DNA from: Linyphia triangularis
Lineage: Eukaryota > Arthropoda > Arachnida > Araneae > Linyphiidae
Direction of reading: 5' to 3'
DNA: 64,000 nt
Assembly (NCBI GenBank): GCA_963978545.1
Contig: OZ021732.1
Span: 51,565,214 to 51,629,213, forward strand
Both the position numbers and the translations under genes were made by a program. Shown here piece by piece: positions 53,079 to 64,000 of the stretch. Each line of letters starts with the position of its first letter. Positions within the stretch are counted from its first letter, which is position 1. Under the pieces are notes generated by a model. That model was not told where the DNA came from, did not search any database, and saw nothing but the letters and a program-made list of their open reading frames with translations.

Positions 53079-53723
53079 AAAAACTAGGCGTGTTGAACAT
53101 CGCACAACTTTCAATTACCCTATAATACTGATGTGGATTTGTGTCATTTACGGTTTTTATATTTTCATCAATCATTTAGCAAAAATGGCCAGTTAGGTGA
53201 TATTTTTTGCGATAATTCTTGCATGGGTCTTTAAAAAAAAAAAATTCGCCAAAATGATGATTTAGGCAATTTACTTTTCTATAATTCGTATATTATCGTT
53301 TCCCATAAGTGAAACTGAGGAGAGAAGAAAAAACAATCGTTGATGAGGTATGCTCAAGGAAAGAGAACTCTGTGTTAAAGGCATTCATTCTTCAACTTTT
53401 TAAGCCATTCAAACATTTTTACGGGAATTTCGGAGGTGGGGATGATTAGAACACCTCAAGAGGAATTATCACAGCAATTTTGAACAAAATCGTTTGAGAC
53501 GTTTTTTAGCAATTACCGAAAAATACTATTTTTTCAATGGCAACTACCTTATTTGCATTCGCGGTTTTGACGAAAACCCTAATGGTAGATCCCTGTGCCA
53601 TCATCAACTTCCACACCAAATTTGAATATCGTAAGTCAAATTGTTCGGGAGTTATGCTGACCACAGACACATTTTTTCTAGATAACAGTTTTGAATTCAG
53701 GATAATCCAAATCATAGAGAAAT

Positions 53724-53765
<42 letters not shown>

Positions 53766-53835
53766 GCCCACATTTTTTTTACTGAATACTATACTTTCAT
53801 TACCCTATGTATACACATGGGTAATTGAAAGTAAT
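53079..53835. repeat. Interspersed repeat, copy 2 (first copy at 10723-11330)
   Basis: Same opening and ending as copy 1. Here the segment 53107-53832 is bounded by ACTTTCAATTACCC and its reverse complement (GGGTAATTGAAAGT), so it may be a small inverted-repeat element; the shared sequence starts about 25 bases further left in both copies. Contains a poly-A run at 53727-53764. Confidence 0.65.
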
Positions 53836-55271
53836 AAGTAATAGATTTACAAGGATTCCAGACAAATAAATTGCATTGTATACCGAAAACGAATATATTT
53901 TTAATGCAATAAACGATGCATATATGACATATCTTTTGGATATCAGAATTCTGTATAAACCTGACTTTTGAAAAATATATCCTGGATGTTATGGATAGAT
54001 AATAAAATATCTATTACCCCCCCCCCCCCATATTTATACAATTAAGCAAACAAAATTTATTAAAATAACATGTTTAGATTTGAGTGTTTTCTGGACATAT
54101 GATGCTGATGTAAACTGATCACACAATTTATATGAATATGAAAAACACTACTTGCAAAAATGTATATCATTCGGATAAAGAGTCCTTGCTACTTGCCAAA
54201 TTACAAATACACTAAAATCCATCATAAGTCAGCTTAAACTTTAACAAATACGTCCATGATTAGTTTAAGCAAATGAATAACATGATCAGTAAGATTGATG
54301 ATATCGAATAAATCAGCAGAATATATGGAAATTATGATTTAAATACCTTTATTGAATATTATGTCAAGTCAGAAGTCACAAAAAAACACAATAGACAGGT
54401 TTTAATTAAAGATTCGCTTATTTTTTTAGACTTGATAATCTAATGCTTGATAATCTAAAACTTGAATAGTTTATAATAGTTTTTTCTTAATAATCTAAAA
54501 CTTGATAATCTTAGCTAAAATAATCTAATGAGAATATTTTTTTTAACTCCTAAAAATGAAAAAAAAATAAAAAAAATAAAAATATATAGGAATCATTTTG
54601 GCATATTCTGTAAAAATCTGCGGCCCACAAAAAACTGGAACATAACTTATACCGCTCATCTCTAAAAGTTAATGGCAAACGCTGCTCTAGAATATTTATA
54701 AGCATATAGTGTTGTAATCAGAAAATAAATTCATTGTGTGTGCTTATATGTAACTTAGGAAATTTGTAAGCTGAGCATATTTATATTTAATAATGCACGT
54801 GAATGCATTTGATTGAAACGAGTTTTTCAATTCGTTATATAACTCAGCATGTCAATAAAAAAATAACACATAATTAAAAAGAAAAGGAAAGTACGTGAAA
54901 TCAAAAATTTGGAAACTAATTAAGAAGTAAAATTTTTCATTTCATGACAAAAGAAATTTTTGAAGCACATGGTATCAAAACCCAACTAATGAAAAGTACA
55001 GATTTAAAAACATATTCAAATTTTAAACCAATCAAAAATATCCATTTTATTTATACGTTGTATAAGCAATTGACTATGACGTAACCATACATAAATTGTA
55101 TTAGTTTTAGATATATGCAGTGGCAATACTCTAGTTGACAATACGATGTTGCTCCAAAACATAGACCAAAGAATAAAGCAGACTGATCGTAAACCTCCAA
55201 ATCCTTGACCGAAACGCGCGAGGAATTGTGGGGCACAAATCTCCAAAACATAAACGCATTTTGTATAGACA
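53836..55271. other. Unassigned DNA upstream of the THAP exon
   Basis: No gene up to about 55130. A C-run lies at 54018-54028, and 54415-54530 has repeated TAATCTAA(A/T)ACTTGA. 55190-55271 is GC-richer and could be the promoter and 5' UTR of the THAP exon, but no TATA box is evident. Confidence 0.4.
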
Positions 55272-55351
55272 ATGGCTGCTTGCTCCGCATTTGGATGCAC
55301 AAATCACCCGTCAAAAATAGTATGTACAGCTCCAAAAATTTCATTTTACAG
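55272..55351 (+). CDS. First coding exon of a THAP zinc-finger gene
   Basis: ATG at 55272 in good context (GACAATGG). The 26 complete codons read MAACSAFGCTN, then a basic stretch and PKISFYR, followed by a consensus splice donor CAG|GTAAGT at 55352. C-S-A-x-G-C-x-N and the closing (I)-S-F-(H/Y)-R match the start of the THAP domain, a C2CH DNA-binding zinc finger found in transcription regulators and P-element-like transposases. In known THAP genes an intron often falls at this point. The rest of the finger (the W and the C-x2-H pair) should be in a downstream exon; I did not find it in the next 8 kb with confidence. It may be a host gene or an orphan exon. Confidence 0.6.
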
Positions 55352-57363
55352 GTAAGTTCTTTTCTAACACTGTCTAATTATAGTTTGCATTGATTTTAGT
55401 TTCTAAAACTATTTATTTGTGTTTGAATGACTTCAAAATGAAAGTTCGTGTAGGTACTAGTTTCGTTTTCCTTCATAAGTGTGTATCGCGGAATTTTCGA
55501 TTAAATTTCAATTAGCCTACAGACTGCCATTTAATAATTAATTAATAACTACCACTTTAGAAGAGGCAATTGAGGTATCTGAATTTTTAAGAATTGTTTT
55601 CGTGAAGTCAGCATTTTCTGGAGAGGAAGGATGAGTCCCGTTAGGTGATGAAGTTTTGAATGAAAGCACGTGTGCTCTTCTCTCCGGAAATGGAAAAACA
55701 TAGTTGATTCTCTACTTTGGTTTCAATGTTAAGAAACCAGTCAATGATATATGATGCAGTGCATTCAATAATTAAAAGTCACAGTTCATAAAGAACTTGT
55801 TGTGTAAAAGAATTAGTTTCCCATAAGATGAAAAAGTGAAATCGAAAGTTATATTTACATGTTTACCTAACAATACAAAATTTTTCAGCTATGTAATTGT
55901 GAATGTGTAATTATGTTATACATCTGTCCAATTCCTACAATATAGTTATTATAACATACATTAAAATTATGTGCTAAATATTATGCATTAACAAAATATG
56001 TTAAATTTTTGGAAAGATAATGAAAAAATTTAATTTCTTGAACATTTGTTAATTGTTAAATGGGATTTCCGTTTTATGAAATTGCTATTATCAATTTTTA
56101 TCAATTATCATTAATTTTAGTCGTATGCAAAATAAGACATGACATTTTTCTTTACACTTTTTCAAAGCCATGATATTCTACTGTGTTTAAGCTTCAACAC
56201 AAAAACTTGGTCTTGGAAGGAAGATTTTAAAAAAAAAAATGTTAAATCAGTATTTAAAAAAATATGTTAAACCAATTATTTGAATAAGCATTATGATACT
56301 TAAATAATGAGATTTTCATTATTAAATATTTTTCCATTTTCCGTTATCTAGTTATAAATAGTTTTTTTATTTGTAATTATTGAAAGGTGAACTTAGAAAG
56401 AATATGTTCTCCTGTAAAATAACATTTTAAAGATGTTAAAGTTCTTTTTAATAAAAGTGTACATTCATGCTAATGGGTTATTTGTTTTTGCATAACTAAA
56501 CTAAATACCTTTTAAAATATCTAAAAAACAAATAAAAATATGATACGTTTGTTTACATCATGAAGACAGATCGAGATGATATTTTATGTGTTTTGTTGCC
56601 ATTGTTGTTGTTTTTTAAAGAATTTTAATAAAGAATATTTTGTAATGCTATTACTTTTTGAATTTCTTAAATATTATTCAAAAACATAAAATTACTATTC
56701 TTTGTTATTTTAATAAATAGTTAGAAATAAATAAACCTGTTTTGAGCCGAAACATTTTCCTTTATACAAATTTATAATTTTACCGGTAATTGTATGGAGA
56801 ATGATGCGGCCACGATCCGTCACGGATGCGGGAAGAATGTGTTGGAAGAACCCCTACACTTTCCCGTCGACGGACAAATAGGTGAACTTCTTGAAGTCAA
56901 ATTTAATAAAATTATCCGAAGTTTTCTTCTTTTCTTCTTAATGCAGCATAATGTATACATTCTAAGGAAAATATGTTAATTTTTTCATAAGATTTATTCA
57001 TATATTAGTGGATAAAATGCTATTTTTAAAATGCGAAATTTTACACAGTACTCAAGGCGTTTGCTGTTTCTTTTGGAATTATGTTACCCATGATGCCTCA
57101 AAACATGTAATGTTTTTCTCCAATGAAGGTCAATGGGAAACGCCGCCTCTGCTCCTATTCTTTGCTCTATGCTCCAAAATACAGCTCAAAAAAGCATGGT
57201 GATCGGTCTCCCGGGAAGCATAATCAAGCAAAACCACCACCAAATCAAATCAAAGCATGGTAATCAGTGTTTTTTTATTTTTTATTATTATTATTTAACT
57301 TAAAATTATTTTTAGTCAATTAAACTTTTCTTTATCAGAAATGTGTTCTCAAACTGAGTTAAT
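55352..57363. other. Intron-like AT-rich DNA
   Basis: Probably intron of the THAP gene if that gene is real. 56790-56900 is a small CpG-richer patch with no stable frame on either strand that I recognise. 57110-57200 contains a segment (ATTCTTTGCTCTATGCTCC) resembling, inverted, 55145-55175. Confidence 0.35.
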
Positions 57364-57763
57364 TACAGTGGGTAAAAAAAGTCTCCGTACGATAGCCAAA
57401 GTTGCAAATAAATTAGCATTATTTCTAATCTTTAGCTTCATATCTTTAGTAACTATTGAAATATGTTTAATTTGACTCTTTAAAATAAGTTAATAATAAA
57501 TGTCTGTTTTTACAAAACGCAGCAAGTATTTAAATTGAAATATTTAGGAGATATTGCTAAGTGCCATGCAAAAAAAGTTTCCGTATGCAATATGAAAATG
57601 AATTCTGATGTCTTCCATAACAGATTTGCAATAAATTTTCCAAGCTGAAGTGTACGCAAGTGTTATGAAGACATGATAGCAGCAATTGTTTAATTTTAGC
57701 TTGTAGCTGATTGTCTTAAAATAGAGTTCCTAAATCCATTTGTGAGTTGGTAATTCAGTTATG

Positions 57764-58014
57764 GGTCTATTCCTAGTTGACGTTAAAATATCGCCAAGCC
57801 GATTTGGCGCTGTTTTGTAGGCGATACAGTTCTAAATTTGGCAACCTCATTTTTTTTATTGACGTGCTTTGGCTTCAACCTTTCTATACCACAAATCATA
57901 GAGCTGGTTCGTTTCTCAATTTTTCATATTGGAATTCCGAATTGGCGACATTCTGGCTTTGTCGCCAACTTTTCAAAAGTGCGCCAACCCATAAATGTGA
58001 ACTAGGAATTTACC
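57764..58014. mobile_element. 251-bp MITE inside the Tc1 element
   Basis: Bounded by an 8-bp duplication CAGTTATG (57756-57763 and 58015-58022). Inverted ends GGTCTATTCCTAGTTGACG and GGTAAATTCCTAGTTCACA match at most positions over about 20 bases. An 8-bp duplication fits hAT or P elements. Confidence 0.75.
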
Positions 58015-58279
58015 CAGTTATGAAATGATGGATTATCTATGAAAAAAATTGGCGAAATCTTTAATATATATTATTGAAAGGCACTGTGAGCTTCAAACTT
58101 TTGAGGATAGAGTTTGATCCAGAAGATCTTCAAAGCTAAAACGCTTTCATAAAAGAAATATCCTATTGCAAGGTTCAATTTAATCCGCGAATAAGTGCAC
58201 CTCAAGTCGCACTTGGCTTAAGAATTAACAAAAGCATGGAAGACAATTTCCCAAGTGACAATTTCTGTGCACTGGTTAA

Positions 58280-58620
58280 GACATTTTGTGTTAGAATTTC
58301 AAGATACACATATTTATGCTTGTTTCCTTCTACATAACGTAAATTGCGACACACCAACAGCTCTCATACACCCTCATACTATAACACCTCCTCCACTGTG
58401 TTTGACAGTTCCACATAAATTCTAAATTAACATTTGTTGGTTTGGTTTTATCCAGACCATAACTCGATTATCTGACCCTTGGATATTAAATTTTAATTCA
58501 TCATTAAAAAGAACTGATTCACAGAAAGATAACTGATAACTTACATGCTTTTTTGCAAACTCAAGGCATTTTTTTCTGTTACAGGTACTTGTTTAAGGAT
58601 TCTTACGGGCTGCAAGTTCA
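58280..58620 (-). pseudogene. Tc1 transposase remnant
   Basis: Minus-strand pieces read LFNDELKFNIQGSDNRVMVW (the region of the second catalytic Asp, normally S-D-E-S-x-F) and, in another frame, TVKHSGGGVIV then a stop (normally V-K-H-G-G-G-S-V-M-V-W-G). The DDE-type enzyme is split by frameshifts and stops. Confidence 0.7.
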
Positions 58621-58902
58621 TTCAGACCCGCTATTTTAATAATATTTCTCACCGTTTGAGATGTCCCTTCAATATTTTTATAAATTTTTAAGCCATGTGC
58701 GACTTAAGCAATATCTCCCAAGTATTTCAATTTAAATACTTGCTGCGTTTTGTAAAAACAGACATTTATTTTAAACTTATTTTAAAGAACCAAATTAAAC
58801 ATAATTTCAGTAGTTACTGAAGATATGAAGCAAAAGAGTAGAAATTTTGCTAATTTATTTGTAACTTTGGCTTCCGTACTGAGACTTTTTTTACCCACAG
58901 TA

Positions 58903-60577
58903 TATGTCTACAATCAAATAAATCTGGTGACTAAGCACAGAACATAAACTTAAGCATTTAAATATTTATGAAAAGTAAACTAAAAATAAGATAATAAACA
59001 AAATACTATATGCAGTTACAAATTTCAAACTTTTGATTCAATGTGTTAAAAATCATGCGGTAATACACAGTTGAGGGGTGTGGCTGGATAATAAAGGTTT
59101 AAGCCTCTTAAAACTGATTTTTAGATGGCTTAGTTTGGTAGATGTATGAGAATTTGTCTTCATTAAGACTAACGTTAAGTGCCCGGCCAATAAACTAGTG
59201 ATTATTCTTTCCAATATGCAGCATACCACTTTCCTGAGGTAATATTCATCATGTGACAATAACTTTATTTTTTACTTGTTGTACAATATCACTCTCCATT
59301 TTCTTTGATGTATAGACAACTTTACCTTGAGGGTAATTAAAAGTCACTAAGCAGTTTATGGTTTATGAAGAAACTGATACAACACAATGCACTCTCCGTA
59401 TTAGTGGAATTGGTTGCGCATCACAGATCTTATCCAAAACTCCGCTAAATTCCAGATCTTATCCAATTCCTCAAGGCATTTTCTACTTTTTCTTTGTAAA
59501 AAAAATTACATTAGTTTTTGTATTTTTGGCAAATTCCGCCGATATAATATATTTAACAAAGGTATTTGCATCCGTAAAAACATCATAATTCATAAACTAT
59601 CTATCATCTACTACTCCCTTCCCTCAAGAGGCCACAAAACAATGCCAGTTTATAGGTTGCCCTGCTCCATCAGGAAATTTGTTGATGAAAAATTTTGTAT
59701 GCTTTCTTGGTATGTCTCCTCAATTAATAGGAAGTTACAAAAATGCTCTGCTATTTATCATGATGGATAGAATAAAGCACAATAGCATAGCAAAGTACCT
59801 TTTCTAAGTAGCATATACAAGCTGTATATAATATAACCTGGTTTTGTTACAAGTGGGTACTTTAAACCTCATCTTGTTGAATTATAGAAAACTTATTGCT
59901 AAAATCAATTTTTGATTAGTATCTTTTTGCAACATATTGAAATAGCTTGATTGTTTTTTTTTTACATTGTGATGCCATAAAAAATATGGTAATTGTTTTT
60001 TGAGGTTGTACATTATTATGTCTTACGTGTCTTCTTATTAAACAAGGCATAATTTTACCTCTTCATCTGTTATCCGATAAGCATACTGCAGCTTAGTCAA
60101 GACATCATCTCTAGTTTAATTCAAACATATATCTTATTTCCTTTTTGAATGTATCTTAGCAATCATCGTATTTTGGTAAAAGTGCCTTGCTGATATCCGA
60201 GCTACATGTGAAGCTGTGATGACCGATGATGAAAATTCACTATTCAAAATGTTTCATCTCGTGTTAATGATCATCAATTCAAAATGTATAACTTTTTCTA
60301 AACTTTAGGTTCAGACCTACTTTAGTGTAATATTACTCTTAAGTAAGGTTATTTGTAAAACCTGTGATATAAAATATCTATAGTTTTGTGTTTAATAGCA
60401 TTCTTTCCTGGTTTCATATGGCTGTTATGATGCTGGTACCACATTTTATCATATAAATGATCTGTTATCCAAAAAATCAGTCACCTAATTTTTACTATTT
60501 TGTAGTCAATAGGTCCTTGCCATATTTGAGAGAAAGTTTCTCAAAAGCACCTTTGGGGAGAATTTAGTTGATGGTTC
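58903..60577. other. Unassigned AT-rich DNA, possibly intronic
   Basis: No exon I can support. A 118-codon frame (59414-59770) and a 68-codon minus frame (59053-59259) have no recognisable domain. Confidence 0.35.
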
Positions 60578-60682
60578 ATGGAGAAGTATCTGACATGGGA
60601 CAAGAACTTGCTAAACCAGATGGATAAAGCAAGAACAATGAAAAGACAACATGGAGCTGAAGACGATTATAATAGTCAACAG
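60578..60682 (+). CDS. Candidate exon with start codon and splice donor
   Basis: 35 codons from ATG 60578 (MEKYLTWDKNLLNQMDKAR) to a donor-like CAACAG|GTAAAT at 60683, phase 0. The peptide is charged, soluble and more complex in composition than chance frames around it. It cannot be joined directly to the last exon at 63798, which needs phase 1, so either an exon is missing or this is chance. I do not recognise the protein. Confidence 0.25.
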
Positions 60683-60832
60683 GTAAATTACTCTTTTGAT
60701 AGCAAAACTAGTTTTCTGGCTAAAATTTTTTAAATGAAAAATGCCATTATTGTTCATGTAGTTTTACTCATTTTATAATTTTTGTGCAGGAAAAGTGTGC
60801 ATAAAAAACATTCTTTTCATAATAGTCGAATA

Positions 60833-60876
60833 GAATTTATAGAATAGAGACTACCTGGTCTCTATTCTATAAATTC
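60833..60876. repeat. Perfect 19-bp hairpin
   Basis: GAATTTATAGAATAGAGAC and its exact reverse complement (60858-60876) around a 6-base loop TACCTG. Located in presumed intron or intergenic DNA. Confidence 0.85.
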
Positions 60877-61089
60877 ACATGTCTATAAAATCTATATATC
60901 TAAAAGTCTATAAAATCACTAAACTCTCGACTAAAACTCTAGACAATTTCAATTTGCTTATGATTCTTAAATATATTTGAATCATTAACTTCAATTCCAT
61001 TGACTATCCATGCACAATATTAATTTTTAACTAAAAATATTTCAATTTAAATTCTTTATTGTTTTAAAATTACTCTATGTATTTATGTA

Positions 61090-61430
61090 TGTATATATAT
61101 CCCAAGCAACGCAACCATGTTGTTTCAATGTGGTGTCAACGTTCAATACCAACATGCACAATGTTGTTTCAACGTGGAACTGCAACGTTGTTTTCAAGCG
61201 GAAGTGTTCACTTAAAGGAGCGTGGATACAATGTTGAGTGCCAACGTTGTTTCTACGTAGATATATCACACTGCTTCCACATGCTAGCTATTGCCCACGT
61301 GGTTTCAATGTTGAATGTCAATATTGGTTCAACGTGGATTTGTCACATTGTTTCCACATGAGTGTTCATTTTTGCCCATGTGGTTTCCACGTTGAATGTC
61401 AATGTTGTTTCAACATGGATCACATCAGTA
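61090..61430. repeat. Degenerate repeat of GTTGTTTCAACG motifs
   Basis: About four loosely spaced units of roughly 70-100 bp with CAATGTTGTTTCAACGTGG, GTTGAATGTCAATGTTG and TTTCCACATG. The core GTTGNNTCAAC is itself palindromic. The 94-codon frames on both strands are by-products. Confidence 0.75.
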
Positions 61431-63797
61431 AAAATAGATTTGAAATGAGAAAAATTATTACGATGATCATAAAAGATACTTTTAAAAACAGTATCAGGGG
61501 TTTCAGACTTTTTAAAATTTGAGAAAGGGTTAAAAATTGTAGTTTCATGATGATGCCAAGGTGAAATGGGGAAAGTTGGAGGAATAACTCTAAGGTTATC
61601 CACCTGATGGAATGAGAGAATGTTTTTAACTCTCAATGAAAAAGATGGTCGTGCATGTTTTTAAGTAGCTCTCTTCTTAGTTCGAATGAATAAGCACTTT
61701 TTGGTGTTAAATATAGGTTTTCTGCAGATCGTAAGAATTCTAGTGTTCAATCATGTGTTGAAATAATCCGATGCAAAGGTGAAATTTGCACTCCAAAATT
61801 GTTATTTGCGTTCTGTCTGTTTACAATTTTAAAAATGTGGTAATCATAATTTTCAGTGTTTTTTTTAGTAATATACAGTCAATAATTAATTCTTTTCTTT
61901 TTAATAGGCATTCCAGATGAATGTTTGGAGTGCAAAGTTTACACTTGGACAAATAATTTTTAATTCCACCCCTTAAATTGTAAGTACTGAATACTAGGCA
62001 TTTTTTTCTATGCTATAAAAACAAATTTTGTGTAAAAGTCCCTTTTTTTTTTACAAGTACCTTTTTTTCAAACTTTTGGTCCCTTAGTCCCTTTTTTTGA
62101 AGTTCCAAGTTGCTAAACACCCTGAAAGTTGCCCCCTGATGAAATTCCAAATTTCTGCCGTTTTTCATTTTATTTTGTTTGTATATCTAAATATATATAT
62201 ACCTAAAAATATTTATGTAATCCATGAAGCAAGAACAGTGTTACATAGATGGTTAAGTATGGCTGCTGTCAACATTTTGCAATACTAATTGAACATAACA
62301 GCATTAATTTCTTTCAAATTTCAAGAAATTGTAGTCTTCAGATAAATCTTCTATAAAATGTAATTGATTTAGAAGAAATACAATAATGCCACTAAGGAAA
62401 AAGTTAAGTCTGAGGATGTTTTTTTTTTTTTAGCTTTTGAATTCCTCTAATTGGACCATATATGTTATGCGTGTGTTATTGTCAATGTATGAAAGTGAAA
62501 TTAGTTTTTCTATATAAGGACTGAAGTACTTTAAGCAAAGTTTGAAACAACATATCGTAGAGGTTAAATTGTGAAATAATTAGTTATAACAGTTGTCTAG
62601 TTATTCTGTGATATAACTAGTTTTTGTATAAAATTTCTAATGATAGACAATTAGATAGTAAAATAAAAGCACTCTATAATTTTTTATTTTATCTTTTGTT
62701 GCAAAACTCTAAAAGTAACAAAAAGTATAGCAGGCATCTTCTTCGAACAGTCGTTTGAAGCCCCTCAAATTGCCTTATTTTTTTAAAATCACTTACTGTT
62801 GCCAAATTTATTGCTTTTAATAATAGTGTTCTTAAATATCAATTTTGGGGAATTAGAGGTCCCAAATGGTTGTTGGACGTAACAACTTTCAGTAACAAGT
62901 CAATTTTTTAGCAATAATTAAAAATGGAATTTTTTTTTTTCACTAATTAGGAAGTATTAGTCTGATAAAACCTCTGTTATCAGAGTGAGTCATAGATAAA
63001 CATAAATATCAGCGTTAGGTATTGTATTCTTTTACTAAGATATGTATTGAACCTTGATTTGAAAGACAGAACTTGGCATGGCTCGGATATCTGGTCGTCT
63101 AGTGATAAATTGTATCTTATGAATCCATTATTCAATTCAATGGAACTTTTTTAATATATAAGTTATATTTTTTAAGAAATAATGGAGGGAAATGTTTAAA
63201 ATTAAAAACTGTTTTAAAACAATTTTTTTTTTTTTTTTGTAGTTTTAAGTCTCACAATTGAAAAGAGGATCATTTCCAGATCGAGTTAACATATTTCCTA
63301 CTGCATATTCATTGAAAGCCAAAAACAATAAATTGTCAAACAGATAGCAATATGTGCAATTGTAAATAAACTATTTGTCAGAAGCAGAGGTGTTTTAGCT
63401 TTTTAATTGGTATACCATTTATCAGTTTTAGTTTTACAAAGGTAAGGGGGAAAATATTAAAAAAAAAAAAAATCAGAAAATAGTAAGTCATAATATTCCA
63501 AATTAATTTTTTAGCAATTAATGGATTACAGTGATGGAAGCTGTAAATAATCACTTGTAACAATATCAAAATTGAGTGTAATTATCAATTATTTATGTTG
63601 GCATTACACATTTTAATTACTATTATAACCTTGTTATGAATACTTAAAGTTGGCACAGAATTTCTGTTTTTATTTTTATTAACTAGCATCTTGTGCTATA
63701 ATTGCATTAGATTTTTAAAATTGTATTGTGAGTGGCAATTTTAAAAATGGTGTATTTTAAACTAAAATTTAAGAATAACCTATTTTTTATTTTCTAG
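61431..63797. other. Presumed intron upstream of the last exon
   Basis: AT-rich. An exon-like piece at 61908-61981 (TTTTTAATAG|G... |GTAAGTAC) has good splice signals but hits a stop in the phase that follows 60682. Poly-T at 63221-63237. Confidence 0.35.
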
Positions 63798-63931
63798 GTC
63801 CAAAGCCTACACCTAATGCTCTGAAACACGAAGAAAGAATAGGCTACATTGAAGGAAGTGGCTTAATTCCTGGCAGTCAGATGGACAGATACCTTGCTGA
63901 AAAGAAAAGCATTCTGCAATATTTAGTGTAA
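63798..63931 (+). CDS. Last coding exon of an unidentified gene
   Basis: Acceptor TTATTTTCTAG (AG at 63796-63797), then, in the phase that skips two bases, 43 codons to TAA at 63929-63931. The peptide starts PKPTPNALKHEERIGYIEG, passes through SGLIPGSQMDRYL and ends in EKKSILQYLV. Composition and GC content are clearly coding-like compared with the surroundings, and the poly-A signal follows at once. The previous exon must end in phase 1. I cannot name the protein, and upstream exons in the window are not certain. Confidence 0.65.
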
Positions 63932-63956
63932 CAAAGAATATGTTTGCTTTGTGTTC

Positions 63957-63962
63957 AATAAA
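63957..63962 (+). terminator. Polyadenylation signal of the last exon
   Basis: AATAAA 26 bases after the stop codon. Confidence 0.75.
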
Positions 63963-64000
63963 ATAAACTTATTACCTTTTTATGTTTTTACTCTTATTTT

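Larger units (their letters stand above)
57366..58900 (-). mobile_element. Tc1/mariner transposon, inactive
   Basis: The ends CAGTGGGTAAAAAAAGTCTC and (reverse complement) CTGTGGGTAAAAAAAGTCTC lie inside TA duplications (57364-57365 and 58901-58902). Similarity of the ends continues for about 200 bp, so the inverted repeats are long. Without the nested MITE the element is about 1.28 kb, the normal Tc1 size. The transposase on the minus strand is broken. Confidence 0.85.

Noticed and set aside
61908..61981. Internal exon between 60682 and 63798
   Set aside because: Splice signals are good, but the phase that follows 60682 meets TAA inside it, and its length does not give the phase needed by the last exon.

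Overview
The window is strongly AT-rich, intron- and repeat-dense animal DNA, most likely from an arthropod. The basis is the mix of Helitron, hAT-like, Tc1/mariner, Gypsy and I/Jockey-type LINE sequence, the long (TA)n runs, and the splice and polyadenylation signals. I cannot name a species. Nothing looks bacterial or organellar. Almost all of the window is transposable-element sequence in layers; only two or three short stretches look like host exons, all in the last 9 kb.

Layout. 1-525 is intergenic sequence with one DNA-transposon tip. 526-5211 is a broken LINE on the minus strand. 5732-6980 holds decayed DNA-transposon sequence. 6987-31395 is the main object: one giant foldback (palindromic) element with a 6-bp target-site duplication (GTCGAA/GTCGAC), AG...CT ends and two arms that each come to about 6.8-7.0 kb once later insertions are subtracted, around a spacer of about 1 kb. 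The arm ends carry 155-bp tandem units packed with the palindrome TGACGTCA. Deeper in the arms are a promoter-like GC island facing outward, a 105-120-bp satellite and a second GC island. The left arm was later hit by a 4.7-kb hAT-like element and a 3.5-kb internally deleted Gypsy element. The right arm was hit by a 1.4-kb Helitron. Each arm keeps the empty site of the other arm's insertions, which gives exact boundaries and shows the palindrome is not an assembly artefact.

31402-47366 is a nest of elements: a 2.3-kb element with CAGGGCTGCCAC ends and a 6-bp duplication; a Helitron split by a 2.9-kb element with CAGGGTTCCCAC ends; a 3.2-kb element with 42-bp GC-rich inverted repeats and a 7-bp duplication, containing a LINE fragment that is itself split by a hAT-like MITE; a 91-bp satellite; a hAT transposase remnant; and a truncated Helitron ending in a (TA)n tract. 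47367-55190 is mostly unassigned, with a tRNA-derived SINE candidate, a second (TA)n tract and a second copy of a 0.7-kb repeat.

55191-64000 is the most gene-like part: a first exon encoding the start of a THAP zinc finger with a strong splice donor (55272-55351), a weak exon candidate (60578-60682), and a clear last exon with stop codon and AATAAA signal (63798-63962). A Tc1 element containing a 251-bp MITE, and a GTTGTTTCAACG-rich repeat, lie between them. There is no operon-like cooperation between genes. The functional theme is transposon biology: non-autonomous elements, subterminal repeat arrays and nested insertion.
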